Notes: generated by a model from the sequence alone, not told the origin. A stretch of 64,000 bases of DNA from Pseudomonas sp. RSB 5.4 (GCF_037126175.1 NZ_CP146986.1:5890501-5954500); one strand, 5' to 3'. Positions 42,965-51,588 are shown, counted from the first letter of the stretch. Program-made: numbers and translations.

Positions 42965-43432
42965 ATGATGACAATTCTGAGTGCACGTCAGCCTTGCTGG
43001 AACGACGTGGAACATACCTCGCTAAACCTGTTAGTTACCTTCGAAGAGACCAGGGACTCATTGGGTGAAGTGCCATTTACGGCTTCCCCGAAAGATCCTG
43101 AAACTCACGGTCGAGAGTTGTTTGAACGAGCGATTACGCTGGAATACGGCGACATCGCCGAACCTGATCAAGAGTCACTGAAAAATGCAGTACGAATGAA
43201 ATCCTCCGGACTTTCAGCATTGGCCTCGTCGATGATCACGAAGTTGCAGGGTGACGTGAACACGCTTCAGGATTCGGTGGCACTGGGCATGGCAACGGAC
43301 GCAGAAGTCACGCAATTGCCAACGACTCAGGCACAACTGGATCTTTGGAGAAAGTACCGGGTACTGCTTTCCAGGGTCGAAACTCAGCCCACTTTCCCTC
43401 GTGCGATCGATTGGCCACCGCAGCCTGATTGA
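42965..43432 (+). CDS. Tail fibre assembly chaperone (fibre 1, tailocin 2)
   Basis: 155 residues, starting 2 bases after the fibre. The N-terminal part (SPKDPETHGRELFERAITLEYGDIAEP) resembles the fibre-contacting domain and the end (LDLWRKYRVLLSRVETQPTFPRAIDWPPQP) is the Tfa C-terminus. Needed to fold or trimerise the fibre tip. Confidence 0.8.
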   Translation: MMTILSARQPCWNDVEHTSLNLLVTFEETRDSLGEVPFTASPKDPETHGRELFERAITLEYGDIAEPDQESLKNAVRMKSSGLSALASSMITKLQGDVNTLQDSVALGMATDAEVTQLPTTQAQLDLWRKYRVLLSRVETQPTFPRAIDWPPQPD

Positions 43433-43582
43433 ATGCTTTTGTGCAGGAGCCGAGTGCGTCAGGTCTGGAAACTGTATGCAAGTCGCCAATGAAATTTGCT
43501 TATTACAAAGGCGTTCAAGGGACAGGACAGGACAGGCTGTGCGCGCGACTCGGCGTCGACTGAGTAATAGCCGGAGACAAAA

Positions 43583-44470
43583 ATGGATTATCCAAAGAGT
43601 GTGCCCAATATCGGACTGGTCAACGGCAGGTTCGTGGATGAAAACCCTACAAGCGGAGCGCCGGGTTCGTTGATTCCCGCCGTGTGGGGCAATGGAGTAA
43701 CGCAGGAGATTTTGAGTGTCGTGCAGGCAGCGGGTATTACGCCGGATGAGGCGGCTAATGATCAACTGCTCGGCGCACTTCGCAGTCCAGCGCTTTTTTT
43801 GACCGCCCCCCAGTTTGATAAAGGTCGGTCAGTGGCCACTGCTGAGTTTGTTCAACGGGCATTGGGCAGTTACGCAAGTGCACGTGGAATATCCACCGCA
43901 ACGCAACTGTCGGTCGCTGATATCGGTTGCACGATCGGAATGGGAGGAACAATTGCCTATACCGTTACCTTACCTGACGCAGCCTCAGTACCCGATGGCG
44001 CGACGATTGGCCTGCACTGTCGCAACAGTGCCCCGGTCACCGTTGCCAGCAAAGCCGGAGCACAGATCAGTCCACAAGGCTCCTATTTGACTTCGATTGT
44101 GATGAACAGCGGAGAAAGTGCCAACTTTGTCAAAGAGAGCGGCATCTGGACGGTTTATGGAACGGCAAGCCTGAAATATGCCGCGCTGTTCTCCGGGCTT
44201 GTGAGTAACCCTGGGTATCAGAAACACGCCAGTGGGAATATCGATCAGTGGGGCTCGGGAGTATCGAATGCTGACGGTAATGTGTATGTGACATTTCCGA
44301 TCCCGTTTCCGCGAGGCTACTTCTCAGTTGTGGCAACCCATTCGGGGGGCGACGCGGCGATGGTCGCAGTGACCGCGTTCAGCCAGCAGGGCTGCACGCT
44401 GAAAATCCGTAATTCTGCCGGTCAAGTGAGTGTGGGTTGGTCCGTGAGCTATTTTGCAAAGGGTTATTAA
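43583..44470 (+). CDS. Tail fibre 2 of tailocin 2
   Basis: 295 residues. The first about 65 residues closely match fibre 1 (YP...P..GLVNGxFVDENP...GxPGSLIPAxWGNxVTQEIL), so both can dock on the same baseplate. The shaft is shorter. The C-terminus (WGSGVSNADGNVYVTFPIPFPRGYFSVVATHSGG and SVGWSVSYFAKGY) is a gp53-like fibre tip. It has its own chaperone downstream. Confidence 0.87.
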   Translation: MDYPKSVPNIGLVNGRFVDENPTSGAPGSLIPAVWGNGVTQEILSVVQAAGITPDEAANDQLLGALRSPALFLTAPQFDKGRSVATAEFVQRALGSYASARGISTATQLSVADIGCTIGMGGTIAYTVTLPDAASVPDGATIGLHCRNSAPVTVASKAGAQISPQGSYLTSIVMNSGESANFVKESGIWTVYGTASLKYAALFSGLVSNPGYQKHASGNIDQWGSGVSNADGNVYVTFPIPFPRGYFSVVATHSGGDAAMVAVTAFSQQGCTLKIRNSAGQVSVGWSVSYFAKGY

Positions 44471-44917
44471 ATGAACACTTTCAATGTTTTGTTCAGCGCC
44501 AGCACGTGCAGCGCATATGTGCCGGGTATCAACTCGTCGGACATCCCTGACGACGTTATTGAAATTCCTCAGGGCTATTGGATTTCCCTGCTGCAGCAAC
44601 TGGCAGTCACTCCAAAAATGATTGGTGTGCGTGCCGACAATGGTTTTCCGATTCTGGTTGACCCGCCGCCGCCCTCGTCGGATGAAGCCGCTGCAGCCGA
44701 GCGCTCTTGGCGCACGGCACAATTGGTCGCCTCTGACTGGTTGGTGGCGCGCGACCGGGATGAACTTGAAGATGGCGACGGCACCACGTTGACCACCGAG
44801 CAGTACGCTCAATTGCAGGCTTATCGTCGTGCACTGCGAGACTGGCCGCAACGATCTTTCTTTCCGTTCAGCGAGCACCGACCGGTGGCTCCGGGTTGGT
44901 TGGCTGCTGCAGGATGA
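44471..44917 (+). CDS. Tail fibre assembly chaperone (fibre 2, tailocin 2)
   Basis: 148 residues, immediately after fibre 2. The N-terminal half (FSASTCSAYVPGINSSDIPDDVIEIPQGYW) is a Tfa substrate-binding domain. The C-terminal half (WRTAQLVASDWLVARDRDELEDGD and YAQLQAYRRALRDWP) is the conserved chaperone helix region. Confidence 0.88.
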   Translation: MNTFNVLFSASTCSAYVPGINSSDIPDDVIEIPQGYWISLLQQLAVTPKMIGVRADNGFPILVDPPPPSSDEAAAAERSWRTAQLVASDWLVARDRDELEDGDGTTLTTEQYAQLQAYRRALRDWPQRSFFPFSEHRPVAPGWLAAAG

Positions 44918-45031
44918 AACAGTAGCAACTGATTAAAGGCACTATTGCCTGAAAACTCCGGAAAAAAATGGCTGGCAAGCATTCGCTCTTATCCATGATT
45001 CAATCGGAGCATCCAGGGAGGATTACGCATC

Positions 45032-45598
45032 ATGCAAATAACAGAAGACAACCTTAAAACCATCATGCCCAACGCCCGCTCCCAAGCGGGCGTTTTTGTT
45101 TCTGCACTTAATAACGCAATGACTCGGCGCCATATCGACTCGCCAAAACGCATGGCCGCGTTCCTGGCGCAAGTCGGTCATGAGTCGGGGCAGTTGCAGT
45201 ACGTGCGCGAACTGGGCAACAACCAGTATCTGAGCAAATACGACACCGGCACGCTGGCGTTACGTCTGGGCAACACGCCGGAGGCCGACGGCGACGGACA
45301 GAAGTACCGTGGTCGCGGGCTGATCCAGATCACCGGGCGTAACAACTATCGTGAGTGCAGTCTCGGCCTGTTCGGCGATGAGCGTCTGCTGTCTCTGCCG
45401 GAATTGCTGGAGCAACCGCAATGGGCGGCCGAATCCGCAGCATGGTTCTGGGAACAGAACGGCTTGAACGATCTGGCCGACCGCGATCAGTTCAACAGCA
45501 TCACCCGCCGAATCAACGGCGGGTTGAACGGTTTGCAGGATCGCCTCGATATCTGGGCGCGGGCGAGGGCGGTGCTATGTCCATCTCCTGGCGCCTGA
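45032..45598 (+). CDS. Endolysin (GH19 chitinase-like)
   Basis: 188 residues of glycoside hydrolase family 19, which cleaves peptidoglycan glycan strands. FLAQVGHESGQLQYVRE carries the first catalytic Glu, and KYRGRGLIQITGRNNY is the family signature. A GGGAGGA ribosome site precedes ATG 45032. No signal peptide is visible, so export depends on the holin. An intrinsic-terminator-like hairpin lies inside codons 14-22. It overlaps Rz by 22 bases. Confidence 0.9.
   Translation: MQITEDNLKTIMPNARSQAGVFVSALNNAMTRRHIDSPKRMAAFLAQVGHESGQLQYVRELGNNQYLSKYDTGTLALRLGNTPEADGDGQKYRGRGLIQITGRNNYRECSLGLFGDERLLSLPELLEQPQWAAESAAWFWEQNGLNDLADRDQFNSITRRINGGLNGLQDRLDIWARARAVLCPSPGA
45071..45097 (+). terminator. 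Terminator-like hairpin inside the endolysin coding region
   Basis: A perfect 9-base-pair stem (AACGCCCGC and GCGGGCGTT) with a 6-base loop, followed by a T5 tract. It lies 39 bases inside the endolysin gene. Confidence 0.75.
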
Positions 45599-46095
45599 TC
45601 GGCGTTTTGTTGCTGGCTGCGTCGGCCGCCGCGCTGGCCTGGCAGTTTCAGGACTGGCGCTACGGACGACAACTGGCCGAGCAGGCGCGGCTGCACGCCG
45701 ACACCCTCAATCAACTGACTTCGGCCGCCGCCACCGCACAGCAGGCCGAGCAGGACAAGCGTCTGGCGCTGGAGCAACGGCTCGCAGCCAGTGAACAAAC
45801 CCACTATCGAGCCATGAGCGATGCCCAACGTGATCAGGATCGCCTGCGCGATCGTCTTGCCACTGCTGATCTGCGCCTGTCAGTCCTCATCGACGCCGGC
45901 GATGCTGCCCCAGGCTGCGGGGTGCCAGCCGCCACCGGCCCCGGCGGCGTGGATCATGCAGCCGTACGCGCCCGACTTGACCCGCCGCATGCTCAACGAA
46001 TTATCGCCATCACCGACACCGGTGACCGCGGACTGATTGCTCTGCAAGCCTGTCAGGCCTATGTCAGAGCGCTGGCGCCTGAACATTTTGAATGA
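45577..46095 (+). CDS. i-spanin Rz-like lysis protein
   Basis: 172 residues. An N-terminal signal-anchor (ISWRLIGVLLLAASAAALAWQF) is followed by a long coiled coil (about 28-115) and a C-terminal tail with Cys pairs. It pairs with the outer-membrane lipoprotein encoded in another frame inside it (45821-46036). Together they fuse the two membranes in the last lysis step. It starts within the endolysin gene. Confidence 0.85.
   Translation: MSISWRLIGVLLLAASAAALAWQFQDWRYGRQLAEQARLHADTLNQLTSAAATAQQAEQDKRLALEQRLAASEQTHYRAMSDAQRDQDRLRDRLATADLRLSVLIDAGDAAPGCGVPAATGPGGVDHAAVRARLDPPHAQRIIAITDTGDRGLIALQACQAYVRALAPEHFE
45821..46036 (+). CDS. o-spanin Rz1-like lipoprotein nested in Rz
   Basis: 71 residues in the +1 frame relative to Rz. 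Lipoprotein signal VIRIACAIVLPLLICAC with the acylated Cys near residue 20, followed by a short proline-rich periplasmic domain (QPPPAPAAW, LSPSPTPV), the typical Rz1 pattern. The nested architecture matches lambda and P2 spanins and is easily missed by annotation. Confidence 0.82.
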   Translation: MPNVIRIACAIVLPLLICACQSSSTPAMLPQAAGCQPPPAPAAWIMQPYAPDLTRRMLNELSPSPTPVTAD

Positions 46096-46163
46096 GTCTG
46101 TGTATTGAAAGCGCAACCGGGTCGTGTACGGTGGTAGTCATTCCACCCGATCCGGAGCGCACC

Positions 46164-46664
46164 GTGAAAGAGATCACTCAACTGGCTGCCGAGCTTGGCC
46201 GACGTTTGCAGTTGCTCAACGCCCACGTCACCACGGCCGAATCGTGTACCGGTGGCGGGATTGCTGAAGCGATCACGCGGATTCCCGGCAGCTCGGCATG
46301 GTTCGAGGCCGGTTATGTGACGTACTCCAACCGGCAGAAAACCCGACAACTGAATGTGCCTGCGGAATTGTTCGACACCGTGGGGGCAGTCAGTCGCGAG
46401 GTGGTCGAATCGATGGTGCGTGGCGCGCAGAAGCACAGCCTGGCGCGGTTTGCGGTGGCGGTCAGCGGCGTGGCCGGGCCCGACGGCGGCACACCGAACA
46501 AACCGGTGGGCACGGTGTGGCTGGCCTGGGGCGTGGGCGATGCGGTTTCCAGCGAGGTTCAGCACTTCTCGGGCAACCGCGACGAGGTGCGCCGACAAAC
46601 GGTGAAGGCCGCGCTAGAGGGGCTGCTGCGACTAGCGGCACGAGAAATCGAAAATCAGGGGTAG
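46164..46664 (+). CDS. pncC: Nicotinamide-nucleotide amidase (CinA C-terminal family)
   Basis: Deamidates NMN to nicotinic acid mononucleotide in pyridine-nucleotide salvage. GTG 46164, with GGAG 8 bases upstream, gives 166 residues, the length of E. coli PncC; the ATG at 46092 is rejected. Motifs are [21 protein letters not shown] with the catalytic Ser/Thr region and [20 protein letters not shown]. It marks the right border of the tailocin island and precedes recA. Confidence 0.93.
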   Translation: MKEITQLAAELGRRLQLLNAHVTTAESCTGGGIAEAITRIPGSSAWFEAGYVTYSNRQKTRQLNVPAELFDTVGAVSREVVESMVRGAQKHSLARFAVAVSGVAGPDGGTPNKPVGTVWLAWGVGDAVSSEVQHFSGNRDEVRRQTVKAALEGLLRLAAREIENQG

Positions 46665-46691
46665 GCGATCCGCGAACGCTGTGGAATAATA

Positions 46692-46707
46692 CTGGCTACT
46701 TATACAG
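46692..46707 (+). promoter_or_regulatory. LexA box of recA
   Basis: CTG, ten bases, CAG (CTGGCTACTTATACAG) centred about 49 bases before the recA start: the canonical SOS box. Confidence 0.88.
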
Positions 46708-46747
46708 GTGTTGGCCGTCAGGCCTTATTGATTACGTGAGGACTTTA

Positions 46748-47806
46748 ATGGACGACAACAAGAAGAAAGCCTTGGCTGCGGCCCTGGGTCAGATCGAACG
46801 TCAATTCGGCAAGGGTGCCGTGATGCGTATGGGCGATCAGGACCGTCAGGCGATCCCGGCTATCTCCACCGGCTCTCTGGGTCTGGACATCGCACTCGGC
46901 ATCGGCGGTCTGCCAAAAGGCCGTATTGTTGAAATCTACGGTCCTGAATCTTCCGGTAAAACCACACTGACGCTGTCCGTGATCGCCCAGGCTCAAAAAG
47001 CCGGCGCGACCTGCGCCTTCGTCGACGCCGAACACGCCCTTGACCCTGAGTACGCCGGCAAGCTGGGCGTTAACGTCGACGACCTGCTGGTTTCCCAGCC
47101 GGACACCGGTGAACAGGCTCTGGAAATCACCGACATGCTGGTGCGTTCCAACGCGGTTGACGTGATCATCGTCGACTCCGTGGCGGCACTGGTACCGAAG
47201 GCTGAAATCGAAGGCGAAATGGGTGACATGCACGTGGGCCTGCAAGCCCGTCTGATGTCCCAGGCGCTGCGTAAAATCACCGGTAACATCAAGAACGCCA
47301 ACTGCCTGGTGATCTTCATCAACCAGATCCGCATGAAGATCGGTGTGATGTTCGGCAGCCCGGAAACCACCACCGGTGGTAACGCGCTGAAGTTCTACGC
47401 CTCGGTTCGTCTCGACATCCGCCGTACCGGCGCGGTGAAGGAAGGCGACGAAGTGGTCGGCAGCGAAACCCGCGTCAAGGTTGTGAAGAACAAGGTGGCT
47501 TCGCCGTTCCGTCAGGCCGAGTTCCAGATTCTTTACGGCAAGGGCATCTACCTCAACGGCGAGATGATCGACCTGGGCGTGCTGCACGGTTTCGTCGAGA
47601 AGTCCGGCGCCTGGTATGCCTACGAAGGCACCAAGATCGGTCAGGGCAAGGCCAACTCGGCCAAGTTCCTGGCAGACAACCCGGAAGTCGCTGCCAAGCT
47701 CGAGAAGCAGCTGCGTGACAAACTGCTGTCGCCAGCCGTGATTGCGGACTCCAAGGCCTCTGCGGTCAAAGAGACCGAAGACGATCTGGCCGACGCTGAT
47801 ATCTGA
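46748..47806 (+). CDS. recA: Recombinase RecA
   Basis: Promotes homologous strand exchange and stimulates self-cleavage of LexA and of LexA-like phage repressors. The 352-residue product has Walker [37 protein letters not shown], and the [26 protein letters not shown] loop (in pieces). Under SOS conditions RecA should inactivate the tailocin repressor encoded at 17476, linking this gene to the island on its left. Confidence 0.98.
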   Translation: MDDNKKKALAAALGQIERQFGKGAVMRMGDQDRQAIPAISTGSLGLDIALGIGGLPKGRIVEIYGPESSGKTTLTLSVIAQAQKAGATCAFVDAEHALDPEYAGKLGVNVDDLLVSQPDTGEQALEITDMLVRSNAVDVIIVDSVAALVPKAEIEGEMGDMHVGLQARLMSQALRKITGNIKNANCLVIFINQIRMKIGVMFGSPETTTGGNALKFYASVRLDIRRTGAVKEGDEVVGSETRVKVVKNKVASPFRQAEFQILYGKGIYLNGEMIDLGVLHGFVEKSGAWYAYEGTKIGQGKANSAKFLADNPEVAAKLEKQLRDKLLSPAVIADSKASAVKETEDDLADADI

Positions 47807-47814
47807 TAACAGCG

Positions 47815-48285
47815 ATGACCACCGCCGTACTCGATACCCTCGTCGCGGTGCGGCGAACCGCCATGGATCTGCTCGCTCGACGCGAGCACGGTCGAGTCGA
47901 GCTGACGCGTAAACTGCGTCAGCGCGGCGCCGAGGCGGAAATGATCGAAACAGCCCTCGACCGATTGACGGAAGAGGGGCTGCTTTCCGAAGCCCGTTAC
48001 CTTGAAAGCTTTGTTTCCTACCGTGCCCGTTCCGGCTACGGCCCTTTGCGCATTCGCGAAGAGCTGGGCCAGCGAGGTTTGCAACGCGCCGATATCGAAC
48101 TCGCCCTGCGTGAAAGCGGTATCGACTGGCAGGAGCAGCTTCGCGAGACATGGCAACGCAAGTTTTCCGGACACTTGCCGATCGATGCCAAGGAGCGCGC
48201 CAAACAGGGCCGCTTCCTTGCCTATCGGGGCTTCTCGATGGAGATGATCAACCGCTTGTTCAGCGGTAGAGGGATGGACGATTAA
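47815..48285 (+). CDS. recX: Regulatory protein RecX
   Basis: Binds RecA filaments and limits their activity. 156 residues, three-helix tandem repeats: [49 protein letters not shown], and [12 protein letters not shown]. It starts 8 bases after recA, so the two form one SOS-controlled operon that ends at the terminator 48300-48336. Confidence 0.95.
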   Translation: MTTAVLDTLVAVRRTAMDLLARREHGRVELTRKLRQRGAEAEMIETALDRLTEEGLLSEARYLESFVSYRARSGYGPLRIREELGQRGLQRADIELALRESGIDWQEQLRETWQRKFSGHLPIDAKERAKQGRFLAYRGFSMEMINRLFSGRGMDD

Positions 48286-48299
48286 AACGGTTGAACAAC

Positions 48300-48336
48300 A
48301 ACGGCCCGCTATGAAAATAGCGGGCCGTTTTTTTTT
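48300..48336 (+). terminator. recA-recX terminator
   Basis: ACGGCCCGCTA paired with TAGCGGGCCGT, loop TGAAAA, then T9. Very strong. Confidence 0.95.
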
Positions 48337-48340
48337 GCCT

Positions 48341-49459
48341 TCAGATTACCTTCGATGGCTCACGCGCACGTTGGGTGGTCTGCGGTTTGCTGTGGGCCCA
48401 GTTTTCCGGGAGGTTGATGTAGTCCACCAGTTCCCTTAGTCGGCCATGGTTCCGGGCATTGAACGCGAAGGCCAGTCGCACCAGATGGCTGTACTGCGCT
48501 TCGTCGTGTTCCTCGCCGCTGTAGGCGTGTTGATGGAACTGGTCACTCAGGCACAGATCAGCGAAAGCCTCTTGCATATGTTCCAGGGCCTGATCGCTAA
48601 GCTTGTGGTTCATACGAATCACGAACTGACGCTTGAGCCAACGGCTGGAGTGGAAGTTGCTGTAGAACTGATTGATCTGCTGTACCGCCTCATCGACGCT
48701 GTAGACCAGGCGCATCAGTTTCAGGTCGGTGGGCAGGATGTAGTGGTTCTCTTCGAGCTGCTGGCGAATGAAATCCAGTGCGCCTTGCCAGAACGTTCCG
48801 CCCGGCACATCGAGCAGCACCACGGGCACCAATGGACTTTTGCCGGTCTGGATCAGTGTCAGTACTTCCAGTGCCTCGTCCAGTGTGCCGAACCCGCCAG
48901 GGCACAGCACCAGTGCGTCGGCTTCCTTGACGAAGAACAGTTTGCGGGTGAAGAAGAAATGGAACGGCAGCAAGTTGCCTGTGCCGTCCACTGTCGGGTT
49001 CGCATGTTGCTCGAAGGGCAGAGTGATGTTGAACCCGAGACTGTGGTCGCGCCCGGCGCCTTCGTGCGCGGCGGCCATTATCCCGCCACCGGCACCGGTG
49101 ATGACCATCATGTCCGAGCGTGTCAGAGCCGCGCCGAGTTCCCGGGCCATGGCATACAGCGGATGCTCGACCGGCGTGCGTGCCGAACCGAACACCGTGA
49201 CTTTGCGTCGTCCCTTGAACTTCTCGAGAACCCGGAACGCCTGCTCCAGTTCGCGCAGGGCCTGCAGGGTGATCTTGGCGTTCCAGCGGTTGTGATCTTC
49301 CTCGGCCATGCGCAGCACGGTCAGGATCATGTCGCGGTAAATCGGCAGGTTCGGGCTGTTGGGGGAAATCTGGTTGAGTTGTTCTTCGACCTTGCTGATG
49401 AGGTCGGGGAGTTGTTCCTGAAAATGCCTACTGAGCAGGTCATTCGGTTGGTAAGGCAT
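48341..49459 (-). CDS. LOG-family Rossmann-fold nucleotide 5'-monophosphate nucleosidase-like protein
   Basis: 372 residues. The TIGR00730/LOG core contains VTVFGSARTPVEHP, ITGAGGGIMAAAHEGA and the nucleotide-site motif PGGFGTLDEALEVLT. Family members hydrolyse the N-glycosidic bond of nucleoside monophosphates (plant LOG, bacterial PpnN-like), but this long form with extra N- and C-terminal helices is poorly characterised. Matches the PA3614 position in P. aeruginosa. Convergent with recX. Confidence 0.85.
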   Translation of the reverse strand: MPYQPNDLLSRHFQEQLPDLISKVEEQLNQISPNSPNLPIYRDMILTVLRMAEEDHNRWNAKITLQALRELEQAFRVLEKFKGRRKVTVFGSARTPVEHPLYAMARELGAALTRSDMMVITGAGGGIMAAAHEGAGRDHSLGFNITLPFEQHANPTVDGTGNLLPFHFFFTRKLFFVKEADALVLCPGGFGTLDEALEVLTLIQTGKSPLVPVVLLDVPGGTFWQGALDFIRQQLEENHYILPTDLKLMRLVYSVDEAVQQINQFYSNFHSSRWLKRQFVIRMNHKLSDQALEHMQEAFADLCLSDQFHQHAYSGEEHDEAQYSHLVRLAFAFNARNHGRLRELVDYINLPENWAHSKPQTTQRAREPSKVI

Positions 49460-49811
49460 TCAACGTCTCCTTCTGCACAGAGCTGGTGGCCCTGACGTGC
49501 GGCGTCAGTGCCGCGCTGCAAAAAACACACACGATCGGCAGCTCCTTTGCTGCCGTGAACAAGTGATCGGGAACACTTTGAATCTAGACCTTTGCACGGA
49601 TTTGCGCTGACTTGATCATTGCCCCGCAGAATCCTTTCTGGCAACTGCTGATTGCCTCTTCACGTAATCAGTCACCGCTCGTCCGAACGTACACCGTAGA
49701 GCAATCGCTCTGATTTACTAACCTACAGGCACTGCACGACAGCTTCGCGTCAACGGGAGTATGCAAGGTGCGCGCTTTTCAAGGATTCGTGGTGGCAAGG
49801 AGGCGGGATAG
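49460..49811. other. Intergenic region between divergent genes
   Basis: 352 bases without a credible gene. It holds the upstream regions of the LOG gene (minus strand) and the 64-residue gene (plus). A GGCAGC/GCTGCC hairpin lies at 49534-49551, inside the LOG gene's 5' region. No operator or transposon relic is apparent to me. Confidence 0.5.
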
Positions 49812-50006
49812 ATGGCCAGAGTGATTCTGGAAATCGATACGCAGCTGTATCGGATGTTGAAAGCATCAGCCGAGACCAACCAAGTGAGTCTCGAAGAGGA
49901 GTGCTGCCGACGGTTGGCAGGCGGGGAACGCCGTTCGCGTTATCTACAGGCTCTGGTGGCCGAATTGCGCGCCGAAGATGAACAACGGCGCGCCAATTCT
50001 CGATGA
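49812..50006 (+). CDS. Small conserved protein, ribbon-helix-helix-like
   Basis: 64 residues with AAGGAGG as ribosome site. MARVILEIDTQLYRMLKASAE followed by VSLEEECCRRLAGG has the strand-helix-helix pattern of Arc/CopG-type proteins, then an acidic/basic tail. It could be a small DNA-binding protein; no toxin gene is next to it. Family assignment from pattern only. Confidence 0.65.
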   Translation: MARVILEIDTQLYRMLKASAETNQVSLEEECCRRLAGGERRSRYLQALVAELRAEDEQRRANSR

Positions 50007-50429
50007 TTACTTCTTCGCCGGGACAGCTTTCGGACAATCCGACTCTTGATAGCTGGCCGAACCGATTGCGCGGTTGGTCTTCACTTCGCTGAAGTCGTAG
50101 CGCATCACGGCGCCCTTGGCCATCAGCTTGCGGTACGACGGGTTATTGCACACCGAAGCACCCAGCTGGAAATACACGGCTTTTGGGTCAGCGCGCATCT
50201 TCTCGGCGTGGCTGGCCTGCACACTCAGGTGGTTGATCAGCGTAGTGCCTTCGACGGTGTAGCCTTGATCGAGAATGTCTTCGTTGATCGCCCGTGGGGT
50301 ACCCACGCTGCTTTGCTCGGCGACACGACGCAGCTCTTGGTTCAGATTCTGCTCACTCAGGGACGCAGCGTGTGCGCTGAAGGACAACGCCATGGCGATG
50401 GCCGCGGTAGGAACGATAAGGCGCAGCAT
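50007..50429 (-). CDS. PA3611-family secreted protein (quorum-regulated virulence factor family)
   Basis: 140 residues starting at 50429. Signal peptide MLRLIVPTAAIAMALSFSAHA, cleavage after AHA about residue 21. The mature part has SVGTPRAINEDILDQGYTVEGTTLINHLSVQASHA and two Cys (SVCNN and ESDCP) likely to form a disulphide. Family and position (between recA and erdR) match PA3611. It abuts the small RHH-like gene tail to tail. Confidence 0.8.
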   Translation of the reverse strand: MLRLIVPTAAIAMALSFSAHAASLSEQNLNQELRRVAEQSSVGTPRAINEDILDQGYTVEGTTLINHLSVQASHAEKMRADPKAVYFQLGASVCNNPSYRKLMAKGAVMRYDFSEVKTNRAIGSASYQESDCPKAVPAKK

Positions 50430-50618
50430 GAAACTCTCCTGATTCAGTGACTGGTGGTTCGACCAGCCCCGTGGCTGTGCGTTCAGTGGCGGCGAATTAT
50501 AGGGGAGCCGGTCAGGACGGTACAGGCTTGTCCCCGTCGCTCTGATAAACTGCCAGCCTTTATTGCCTTGCCGAGTGTTGTTCGTGTCGAGTTTTTCTGC
50601 CTCCGGGCGCTGCCTGCA

Positions 50619-51365
50619 ATGAATCATGCCCCTAACGCCGTCGCCCGCCTGCGCGACCAGCGCGAAGATGAAGGTATCAAGCCGATCCAGGCCCGTGGTT
50701 TCCGTTCCGAGCGTTGCCGCGATTGTCGTGTGATCATCAGCCACTGCCTGTGCGCCTGGCGTCCGACGGTGGAAACGCGATCCGGCGTATGCCTGATCAT
50801 GACCGGCAAGGAAGTGTTCAAGCCGAGCAACACCGGCTGGCTGATCGCCGATGTGGTGCGCGACAACCATGCATTCATCTGGTCGCGCACCGAACCTGAC
50901 CCGCAGATGCTGGCGCTGCTCGATGACCCGCAATGGCAGCCGTACCTGGTGTTTCCGGGCGAATACGTTGAGCCGTCACGGGTGACCAACACCGTCGTGC
51001 CCGATAGCAGCAAGCGCCCGCTGTTCATTCTGCTGGATGCGACCTGGACCGAGGCGCGCAAGATCTTCCGCAAGAGTCCGTATTTCGACCGCTTGCCGAT
51101 CCTGAGCCTGCTGCCCGACAAACTTTCGCGTTATCGCCTGCGTCGCTCGACCCGCAGTGAGCACCTGTGCACCGCCGAGGTCGCGGCGTTGTGTCTTGAG
51201 CTGGCAGGTGACAGTGATGCCGCTTCTGCCCTTGACGCTTATTTCGATGTGTTCAGCCAACATTATCTGGGGGCCAAACAGCAGTTGGACGTCAATGAGG
51301 CGACCCCGGCCCACGCCGAGTTGTTGCCTTATATACGAAAGCCGCAAGCGGTGTTGGCCCGATAG
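50619..51365 (+). CDS. tRNA-uridine aminocarboxypropyltransferase (DTW-domain, TapT-like)
   Basis: 248 residues from ATG 50619. The DTW family adds a 3-amino-3-carboxypropyl group from SAM to uridine 47 of tRNAs. Zinc-type cysteines CRDCRVIISHCLC lie near the N-terminus, and the signature LLDATWTEARKIFRKSPYF and the L-S-x-YRLRRSTRSEHLCTAEVAA core are clear. An in-frame upstream start at 50454 overlaps the promoter region and is not used. Confidence 0.9.
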   Translation: MNHAPNAVARLRDQREDEGIKPIQARGFRSERCRDCRVIISHCLCAWRPTVETRSGVCLIMTGKEVFKPSNTGWLIADVVRDNHAFIWSRTEPDPQMLALLDDPQWQPYLVFPGEYVEPSRVTNTVVPDSSKRPLFILLDATWTEARKIFRKSPYFDRLPILSLLPDKLSRYRLRRSTRSEHLCTAEVAALCLELAGDSDAASALDAYFDVFSQHYLGAKQQLDVNEATPAHAELLPYIRKPQAVLAR

Positions 51366-51504
51366 TGGCCCATACTGCAGAGAGCGCCGGCCGTGCTGCT
51401 TGACCACCCCGGCTGCGCTGGGCATGCTTGGCGCCGATTAGGGTGCGGCCAAGGTTTGAAACGCCGTTTGCTTGTGATTGGCGTTGAACGTGCCCTTGTG
51501 GATA

Positions 51505-51560
51505 CCGCTTTGGTAGCGGCATCTTGAGTTGCTTTGGCCAGGCCCGAATACACCGGGCCT
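51505..51560. promoter_or_regulatory. Two hairpins in the erdR leader
   Basis: CCGCT/AGCGG at 51505-51519 and AGGCCCG/CGGGCCT at 51540-51560, upstream of the erdR start at 51589. No T tract follows the second in a position to terminate. Possible leader control; function unknown. Confidence 0.4.
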
Positions 51561-51588
51561 GCCATCAAAAACAGGATCATTTTGAAAA

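Noticed and set aside
17449..46095. Complete or defective prophage
   Set aside because: No integrase, att repeats, replication, head, portal or terminase genes were found; only tail, lysis and control genes.
46092..46163. Longer pncC start overlapping the Rz gene
   Set aside because: The added residues are not part of the CinA family and the GTG at 46164 has a ribosome site.
49812..50429. Toxin-antitoxin pair formed by the small RHH-like gene and its neighbour
   Set aside because: The neighbour has a secretion signal and belongs to the PA3611 family, is on the other strand and is not toxin-like.
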